Positions 6,279-11,109 of a DNA stretch of 11,109 nt are shown here, piece by piece. The DNA is taken from positions 1-11,109 of the forward strand of contig CAYRWY010000170.1 of the NCBI GenBank assembly GCA_964427955.1. The letters are read 5' to 3'. The notes under the pieces were generated by a model. The model worked only from the letters and a program-made list of their open reading frames with translations. It searched no databases and was not told the DNA's origin. This DNA is from JACRBK01 sp964427955 (GTDB lineage: Bacteria > Chloroflexota > Anaerolineae > Aggregatilineales > Aggregatilineaceae). Each line of letters begins with the position of its first letter. Within the stretch, counting starts at the first letter, position 1. Made by a program: the position numbers and the translations under genes.

Positions 6279-7526
6279 ATGCTGAAGAAACTGTCTGTGC
6301 TCTTGATTTTGGTGGCAATGGTGCTCGGTGGGGTGGCTACGGCTGCGCCGCGGGCCACTGCCCAAGACGAATTCATCTTCGGTGTGGTGCTCGTCGGCCC
6401 GAAAGATGATCACGGTTGGAGCCAGGCGCATTACGAAGCCGGGCAGTACGTGGAAAGCAAGTTGCCCGGTGCCAAAATGATCTTCTTGGAGAGCTTGAAC
6501 TCGGCAGATCGTCCCGAAACCACCCTGGATCAGGTTGTTCAGGATATGGTCGATCAGGGCGCGAAACTGATCATCACGACCTCGGCAGATTTCGAAGTCG
6601 ATACGACCGTCGTGGCCGCCAACTATCCGAACATCACCTTCATCAACGCCTCGGGTGACGATGCCCTGTGGGGCATCGCGCCGTCCAACGCGGGCAACTT
6701 CATGGGCCAGATGGAATATGGCAAGATGATGGCGGGCTGCGCCGCGGCGCTCAAGACTCAGACCGGCAGCATCGGTTACGTCGGCCCGCTGGTAGATCCC
6801 GAAACCACCCGTCTGGTCAACTCGGTTTACCTGGGCGCGCAGTACTGCTACAAGAACTTCCGCGGTATGGACCCGACTACCCTCAAATTCGGCGTGACCT
6901 GGATCGGCTTCTGGTTCAACATCCCCGGCGTTACGCTGGACCCGACCGCCGTATCGAACGCCTTCCTGGATGGCGGCGCGGACGTGTTGATCTCCGGGAT
7001 CGACACCAGCGAAGCGATCACCGTCGTCGGGCAGCGCGCGGCAGAAGGTGGCAAGGTGTGGGCCGTGCCCTACGACTTCATGGGCGCCTGCGAGACCTCG
7101 CCTGAGGTCTGCCTGGGCGTGCCGTACTTCAACTGGGGCCCCGCCTACCTGAAGACCGTCGAAGCGGTCAAGGATGGCACCTGGACGCAGTCCTGGGACT
7201 GGAACGCCCCCGATTGGACCGACATCAACAATCCTGACACCAGCGCCGTGGGCTTCGTGTACGGCAATGCGCTGACCGATGACGAGAAGGCCCAGATGGA
7301 CGAGTTCATCGGCCTGCTGGCGAAGGGCGCGATGGGCGAAGAAGGTGGCATCAACCTGTACACCGGCCCGCTCTCCTTCCAGGATGGCTCGGTCTTCCTG
7401 GCCGACGGCCAGGTCGCCACGCCGAAGCAGGTCTGGTTCGAGGCCGCCAACGCCGACGACGCCAAGACCCCCGAAGAAGTGACCCCACCGCAGCTTCTGG
7501 CCGGGATCGAAGGCTCGACCAAGTAG
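6279..7526 (+). CDS. BMP-family substrate-binding protein of an ABC importer (PnrA/NupN-like)
   Basis: This is the extracytoplasmic binding protein of a BMP-type ABC importer. Characterised relatives bind purine nucleosides (TmpC/PnrA, NupN), and others bind riboflavin or other ligands. It has 415 residues. A typical export signal covers residues 1 to about 28: Lys3-Lys4, a hydrophobic core, and AxA sites ending at Ala23 or Ala28. No Cys lipobox is present. The mature part opens with FGVVLVGPKDDHGWSQAHYE, the BMP-family pattern with D-x-GWS-x-x-H. GFVYGNALTDDEKA and NLYTGPLSFQDG near the C-terminus are also typical. AGGAGAG (6267-6273) supports the ATG. The gene leads an operon with ATPase and permeases, and a hairpin terminator lies after it. 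With adenine deaminase just upstream, a purine ligand is my best inference. Confidence 0.93.
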   Translation: MLKKLSVLLILVAMVLGGVATAAPRATAQDEFIFGVVLVGPKDDHGWSQAHYEAGQYVESKLPGAKMIFLESLNSADRPETTLDQVVQDMVDQGAKLIITTSADFEVDTTVVAANYPNITFINASGDDALWGIAPSNAGNFMGQMEYGKMMAGCAAALKTQTGSIGYVGPLVDPETTRLVNSVYLGAQYCYKNFRGMDPTTLKFGVTWIGFWFNIPGVTLDPTAVSNAFLDGGADVLISGIDTSEAITVVGQRAAEGGKVWAVPYDFMGACETSPEVCLGVPYFNWGPAYLKTVEAVKDGTWTQSWDWNAPDWTDINNPDTSAVGFVYGNALTDDEKAQMDEFIGLLAKGAMGEEGGINLYTGPLSFQDGSVFLADGQVATPKQVWFEAANADDAKTPEEVTPPQLLAGIEGSTK

Positions 7527-7548
7527 CTCACCACGTCAATAAAAATGC

Positions 7549-7580
7549 GGGAGAGGGGCCATCCCCTCTCCCTTTGTTTA
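7549..7580 (+). terminator. Intrinsic terminator or attenuator between binding protein and ATPase genes
   Basis: GGGAGAGGGG (7549-7558) and CCCCTCTCCC (7563-7572) form a perfect 10-bp stem with a CCAT loop, followed by TTTGTTTA. It starts 22 bases after the binding-protein stop. In the same operon orientation it should stop a share of transcripts and give more binding protein than ATPase or permease, as is common in ABC importer operons. It overlaps an in-frame ATG at 7545, which is therefore an unlikely translation start. Confidence 0.88.
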
Positions 7581-7613
7581 TCAAACGCCGCTTCCAGACT
7601 CACTGAGACACTT

Positions 7614-9077
7614 ATGCTTGTTGAACTTCAACACATTTCAAAGACTTTTGGGAGAGTGCGCGCCAACCAGGATATCTCGCTGACATTCGAAGGTGGGCGC
7701 ATTTATGCCATCCTGGGCGAGAACGGGGCCGGCAAAAGCACTCTCATGAAGATTATGTCCGGCTACCAGGCCGCCGACAGCGGACAAATCCTGGTAGACC
7801 GCGAGCCGGTCGTGTTGAGCGCCCCCACGGACGCCATCGCGCACGGGATCGGGATGTTGTATCAGGACCCGCTCGATTTCCCGCCCTTCACCGTGCTCGA
7901 AAATTTCATTGCAGGACGGCCCAATCGCTACTTCCCCGACCGGGCGACGGCCCGCAAGCAGCTCCTCGCGCTGTGCGACCGCTTCGAGTTCAAGCTGAAT
8001 CCCGACCGCTACATCGACACGCTGACTATCGGCGAGCGGCAGCAGCTTGAGATTCTGCGCCTGCTCTCGCTCGACGTGAAAGTGCTGGTGCTCGACGAAC
8101 CCACCACCGGCATCAGCGCCGAGCAGAAAACCGCGCTGTTCAGCGTGCTCAAGGCACTGGCGCGCGACGACGGCCTGACCATCATCCTGGTCTCGCACAA
8201 GCTGGAAGACGTGATCGAGCTGTGTGATTACGCCTACGTGCTGCGGCGCGGCCAGTATGTTGGCGAAAAAGCCGTCCCCTGCCCGATCTCGGACCTGGTA
8301 GCCTTGATGTTCGGCAAAATCATCGAGCGCCAGCTTCGCCCGCTGATCGAGTGCGGCGCGCCGGTGCTGGTCATCAAGAATCTGCGCCTCTCCGCGCCAC
8401 GCCTGACCGTCCAAAACCTCTCTCTGACCGTCTGCAAAAGCGAAGTGATCGGCCTGGCCGGGCTGGACGGCAGCGGGCAAGGCGAGTTCGTGCGGGCTTG
8501 TTCGGGGCTGTTCCCGCCGGAAGAAGGCACGATCACGCTGAATGGGCGCGACGTGACCCGCGCGGCCTATCACGACTTCGCGCAGTCGGGCGTGGCTTTC
8601 CTCGCCGCCGGGCGGTTGGAAGAGGGGCTGATCAAGGGCATGACGCTGACGGAGCATTTCGCGCTGACCATGCCGGGCAAGCGCCCCTGGGTGAACTGGG
8701 TCCAGGCGCGGCATACCACGGCGGAGCGCCTCACGCAGTTCAACGTCAAGGGACGGCCCAACAGCCCGATCCAGACGCTGTCGGGCGGCAACCAGCAGCG
8801 GTTTGCGCTGGCCCTGCTGCGGCAGAACTTGAACGTGCTGCTGCTGGAGCATCCCACGCGCGGCCTGGACGTCGAAAGCGCCAACTATATCTGGGAGCAG
8901 CTTCTCCGGCGGCGTGAGCAGAACACCGCGATCATCTTCATTTCAGCCGAATTGGACGAAATCGTGACCTACAGCGACCGTATCCTGGTCTTTTTCGGCG
9001 GGCGCACGACCCTGGTGGATAATCCGAAGGACATGACCGCCGACCGCCTGGGCGAGCTGATTGGGGGGAGGATGTAG
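7614..9077 (+). CDS. ABC importer ATPase with two nucleotide-binding domains (NupO/YufO-like)
   Basis: This 487-residue tandem ATPase powers the BMP-type importer. The first domain has Walker A GENGAGKS (35-42), Q-loop Gln84, signature LTIGERQQ (137-144), Walker B LVLDEP (158-163) and H-loop His195. The second domain is degenerate: the P-loop region reads GLDGSGQGEF (283-292) without the Walker Lys, the signature LSGGNQQ (389-395) is intact, Walker B is LLLEHPT (409-415) with His at the catalytic Glu place, and the H-loop reads FISAELDE with Ala instead of His. This asymmetry is typical for RbsA/YufO-type proteins. The start was set at 7614 because the family N-terminus begins MLVELQHISKTFG there, and the earlier in-frame ATG at 7545 lies in the terminator hairpin. 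The ribosome site is weak (TGAGA). The gene ends two bases before permease 1, which suggests translational coupling. Confidence 0.94.
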   Translation: MLVELQHISKTFGRVRANQDISLTFEGGRIYAILGENGAGKSTLMKIMSGYQAADSGQILVDREPVVLSAPTDAIAHGIGMLYQDPLDFPPFTVLENFIAGRPNRYFPDRATARKQLLALCDRFEFKLNPDRYIDTLTIGERQQLEILRLLSLDVKVLVLDEPTTGISAEQKTALFSVLKALARDDGLTIILVSHKLEDVIELCDYAYVLRRGQYVGEKAVPCPISDLVALMFGKIIERQLRPLIECGAPVLVIKNLRLSAPRLTVQNLSLTVCKSEVIGLAGLDGSGQGEFVRACSGLFPPEEGTITLNGRDVTRAAYHDFAQSGVAFLAAGRLEEGLIKGMTLTEHFALTMPGKRPWVNWVQARHTTAERLTQFNVKGRPNSPIQTLSGGNQQRFALALLRQNLNVLLLEHPTRGLDVESANYIWEQLLRRREQNTAIIFISAELDEIVTYSDRILVFFGGRTTLVDNPKDMTADRLGELIGGRM

Positions 9078-9079
9078 CC

Positions 9080-10270
9080 ATGACCACACCCGTTTCGACC
9101 TCCTCTCCGGCCCCCCGCCCCGGCACCGCCCAGCGGATGATGTGGCATTACGTGATCGACCTGCTGCCGACCCTGATCACCCCGTTCGCCGGGATCGCGG
9201 TGGCGCTGGTGTTGATCGTGCTGATCCTGAAATGGCAGGGAGCCGATCCCAAAGTGGCCTGGGACTACGTTTACCAGGGCACGCTCCAGACTTCCGAAAA
9301 GCGCGCCGACATGGTGGCCTTCTGGATGCCGCTGGCGATCACGTCGTTCGGCCTGGTGCTGACCTATAACGCCGGGCTGTGGAATATCGGCGTGGAAGGC
9401 CAGATGATCATGGGCGCCATTGGCGCGACCTGGGGCATCCGCCTGTTCGCCGAAAACAGCCCGCTGGGCCTGCACCTGGGGCGCACCGAAATCCTGATCG
9501 CCGCCTTCATCCTGGCCGCCGCCGCCGGGTCCTTGTGGGCCTGGTTAGCCGCCGTGCTGAAGACGAAGGGCGGCGTCAACGAGATTTTTGGCGGGGTGGC
9601 GCTGAACTTCATCGCGCAGACGTTCAACATGTACCTGGTGTCGAACGGCGGTCCCTGGCAGCCCCTGGGCAGCCGTGCGACCGAAACCGCCCGCTTCCCG
9701 GAGATCGCGCGCCTGCCTACCTTCGAAGCTTACCGCCGTCTCAGTCCGACGACGATCTACCTGACGGTCGTGGCTTTCGTGATCGTGTTCGTGATCATGT
9801 ACATCTCGCGCTGGGGCTTGCAACTGCGCGCGATGGGCAAAAATCAGAAATCGGCCTTTTTGTTGGGCGTCCGCACCCAGCGCAACGTCTGGCTGGCAAT
9901 GGCGCTGTGCGGCAGCATGGCGGGCCTGGGCGGCGCGTTCCGCGTGTTCGCCCCGGACGTGATCAAGCTCACGGCGTCGCCGTCGGGCGGGATCGGCTTC
10001 CTGGCGATCCTGGTCGTGCTGCTGGCGTCGATGTCGGCCATCCTGACGCCGTTCGTGTCCTTCGTGTTCGCGGTGTTGTCCAAAGGTGGCCAGCGGTTGG
10101 AAAGTGGCTTCCAGTGGGATTATGGCCTCACCCTGGATCGTTCGCTGGTGCGGGTGCTGCAAAGTACGGTGGTGCTGATGGTCGTGTTGGCCTTTGGCGT
10201 GCGCAATCGCTTCTTCCCGCCGCGCAGCACGCTGCCGGTCCAGGACGAAGATGATGTGGATCGCACCTAG
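9080..10270 (+). CDS. ABC importer permease, BPD_transp_2 family (NupP/YufP-like)
   Basis: This is the first membrane subunit of the BMP-type importer, 396 residues long, and should pair with the second permease starting at 10583. Hydrophobic stretches near residues 30-50, 80-95, 105-120, 137-159, 170-187, 224-242, 303-333 and 360-372 predict eight or more membrane segments. YNAGLWNIGVEGQMIMG (96-112) is the family signature, and GGVNEIFGGVALNFIA (164-179) is the second conserved block that contacts the ATPase. A very strong purine-rich ribosome site (GGGGGGAGG, 9063-9071) lies inside the last codons of the ATPase gene, and the ATG follows that stop by two bases. The C-terminus is short and charged (VQDEDDVDRT), and the end of the gene overlaps the next small gene. 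Confidence 0.94.
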   Translation: MTTPVSTSSPAPRPGTAQRMMWHYVIDLLPTLITPFAGIAVALVLIVLILKWQGADPKVAWDYVYQGTLQTSEKRADMVAFWMPLAITSFGLVLTYNAGLWNIGVEGQMIMGAIGATWGIRLFAENSPLGLHLGRTEILIAAFILAAAAGSLWAWLAAVLKTKGGVNEIFGGVALNFIAQTFNMYLVSNGGPWQPLGSRATETARFPEIARLPTFEAYRRLSPTTIYLTVVAFVIVFVIMYISRWGLQLRAMGKNQKSAFLLGVRTQRNVWLAMALCGSMAGLGGAFRVFAPDVIKLTASPSGGIGFLAILVVLLASMSAILTPFVSFVFAVLSKGGQRLESGFQWDYGLTLDRSLVRVLQSTVVLMVVLAFGVRNRFFPPRSTLPVQDEDDVDRT

Positions 10271-10496
10271 ACACGCACGGCACTGGGAATATCTCACCGT
10301 GTACCTGTCGGGTGAGCTGGATTTTCCCGCCGAAGTGGACCGCCATGAAACGCTGTCGTGGGCGGGCAAGTCGCTCAGCCAGCAGTTGAACGAGTACGCC
10401 GCCATCGGATGGGAATTGATCGACTTGCGCTGGCTGTCCGACCTGGAGATGATGGTCACCTTCCGGCGGGTGCGGAGAGATAATACGGTTTCGTAG
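10254..10496 (+). CDS. Small DUF4177-like protein
   Basis: This is a protein of 80 residues. HWEYLTVYLSG near the start, then LNEYAAIGWELIDLRWL and MMVTFRR, follow the DUF4177 pattern of a W/Y-E-Y strand, a helix, a G-W-E-L turn and a final strand ending in FKR/FRR. The function of that family is unknown. The ATG at 10254 (or 10251) overlaps the end of permease 1 by 17-20 bases, so it is probably made by coupled translation. The ribosome site is poor (GGACGA). A longer frame from 10194 is open but its extra residues look like permease shadow. The stop TAG lies within an inverted repeat at 10493-10525. Sitting between two permease genes of one importer is unusual for this family and suggests insertion into the operon or an accessory role. 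Confidence 0.75.
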   Translation: MWIAPRHARHWEYLTVYLSGELDFPAEVDRHETLSWAGKSLSQQLNEYAAIGWELIDLRWLSDLEMMVTFRRVRRDNTVS

Positions 10497-10525
10497 GGGC
10501 AGGGTGCAGCAAGCAGCGCCCCTAC
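10493..10525. repeat. Inverted repeat GTAGGGGC/GCCCCTAC overlapping a stop codon
   Basis: An 8-bp perfect inverted repeat, GTAGGGGC (10493-10500) and GCCCCTAC (10518-10525), has a 17-base spacer. The TAG stop of the small DUF4177-like gene is inside the left arm. No T tract follows, so it is not a clear intrinsic terminator. The pattern resembles dispersed palindromic elements between genes with GTAGGGGC ends, which I recall as common in several phyla. That identity is unproven here. Confidence 0.65.
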
Positions 10526-10571
10526 TGCATACTGTGAACTGACAACTAACAACTGATCACTGTATCACTGG
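10522..10571. repeat. Degenerate 7-bp tandem repeat array (six in-phase units plus one shifted)
   Basis: Six consecutive heptads are readable from 10522: CTACTGC, ATACTGT, GAACTGA, CAACTAA, CAACTGA, TCACTGT. A seventh, TCACTGG (10565-10571), is shifted by one base. The consensus NNACTGN is the same as in the array at 75-109, and units GAACTGA and TCACTGT occur in both. The array starts within the right arm of the inverted repeat and ends just before the permease 2 ribosome site. Confidence 0.75.
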
Positions 10572-10582
10572 GAAACTTTTAC

Positions 10583-11109
10583 ATGGCAGCAGGTCTTGAA
10601 GGTACTTTACGAGGCGTTATCCGCTCTGCCGCGCCGATTGTCATCGCCGGGCAGGGCGAGCTGATTACGGAGCGGGCCGGGGTGATCAACCTGGCGCTGG
10701 ACGGCACGATCATGCTGACGGCCATGACGGCCCACGCCATCGTGCGCGACACCGGCAGCCTGGCCGCGGCCATCCTGGCGGCGATGGCCGTCGGAGCGGG
10801 GGTGGCGTTCATCGTCGTCTTTTCGAGCATCGCGCTCCGGCTCAACCAGGTCGCCGTCGGCTTCGTGCTGACCATCCTGTGCGCGGACCTGGCGATCTTC
10901 CTGGGCAAGCCGCATTTCAACCAGCCCGGCAAGGAAATCCCCGCCGCGCCGATCCCCTTCTTGCGCGATATTCCGTTCCTGGGGCCGGTGCTGTTCCGGC
11001 ATAACGTGCTGATCTATTTCAGCATGATCCTGATCTTCCTGGTCTGGTTCTACATCTACCGCACGCGGCCCGGCCTGACCCTGCGCAGCATCGGCGAGCA
11101 GCCCGAAGC
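10583..11109 (+). CDS. ABC importer permease 2, BPD_transp_2 family (NupQ/YufQ-like), 3' end cut by window
   Basis: An open frame runs from the ATG at 10583 to the window end and gives about 175 residues of the second membrane subunit. GQGELITERAGVINLALDG (residues 23-41) is the hallmark of this permease type, where relatives read G-E-x-x-x-E-R-x-G-V-x-N-L-G-x-E-G. Several hydrophobic segments follow, and LTLRSIGEQPEA at the cut end is the usual cytoplasmic loop before the middle of the protein. Full-length relatives have around 300 residues, so somewhat more than half is present. A weak ribosome site (GGGA, 10570-10573) is nine bases upstream. The 86-base gap after the small gene holds the inverted repeat and heptad array and no visible promoter. 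Confidence 0.92.
   Translation, partial: MAAGLEGTLRGVIRSAAPIVIAGQGELITERAGVINLALDGTIMLTAMTAHAIVRDTGSLAAAILAAMAVGAGVAFIVVFSSIALRLNQVAVGFVLTILCADLAIFLGKPHFNQPGKEIPAAPIPFLRDIPFLGPVLFRHNVLIYFSMILIFLVWFYIYRTRPGLTLRSIGEQPE

Noticed and set aside
7638..8852. 404-residue open frame on the minus strand
   Set aside because: It is antisense to the ABC ATPase, whose motifs are unmistakable, and it has shadow-type composition.
10194..10253. Upstream extension of the small DUF4177-like gene
   Set aside because: The extra residues are Arg/Ala/Ser-rich out-of-frame permease sequence with no family resemblance. Starts at 10251 or 10254 fit the domain better.
10579..11002. Minus-strand open frames of 117 and 131 residues
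   Set aside because: They are antisense to permease 2, which is clear from its ELITERAGVINLALDG signature but runs off the window without a stop.

Overview
The window is high-GC bacterial DNA whose gene content and protein style (cellobiose phosphorylase, adenine deaminase, BMP-type nucleoside ABC transporter, short heptad repeats between genes) suggest an environmental heterotroph. A Chloroflexota (Anaerolineae-like) member is my best guess, but no marker gene fixes the phylum. Genes are densely packed and no gap exceeds about 170 bases. No rRNA, tRNA, CRISPR, transposase or phage gene was seen.

Left part (1-3756): a cellobiose-use locus. A full-length GH94 cellobiose phosphorylase lies on the minus strand (113-2554). 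A GTG-started gene for a probable mutarotase-fold protein of unknown function (2683-3756) diverges from it. The 128 bases between them hold a strong sigma70-type promoter for the phosphorylase (TTGACA, 18 bp, TATACT). Just downstream of its predicted start point is a perfect 14-bp palindrome, TGGGAGCGCTCCCA. This is the operator known for the cellobiose-responsive LacI-family repressors CebR/CelR of actinobacteria. The regulator gene itself is not in the window.

Middle (3757-6114): a small protein of 129 residues with no firm family assignment ends in a clear intrinsic terminator. It is followed by adenine deaminase, which has its own TATAAT box and a start best placed at 4402.

Right part (6279-11109): an ABC importer of the BMP/PnrA-NupNOPQ type. 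Its genes run in the order secreted binding protein, tandem-NBD ATPase, permease 1, a small DUF4177-like protein, and permease 2, which is cut by the window end. A strong hairpin terminator between the binding protein and the ATPase probably sets a high binding-protein to ATPase ratio. With adenine deaminase immediately upstream, the simplest reading is purine (nucleoside or nucleobase) uptake followed by salvage through hypoxanthine.

Two arrays of degenerate 7-bp repeats (core ACTG) sit right after the stop of the phosphorylase gene and between the two permease genes. The second array is fused to a GTAGGGGC/GCCCCTAC inverted repeat that contains the stop codon of the small gene. No obviously new defence or mobile system is present. 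The most rewarding points are the CebR-like operator, the unknown gene it may co-regulate, the heptad repeats and the small gene embedded in the transporter operon.
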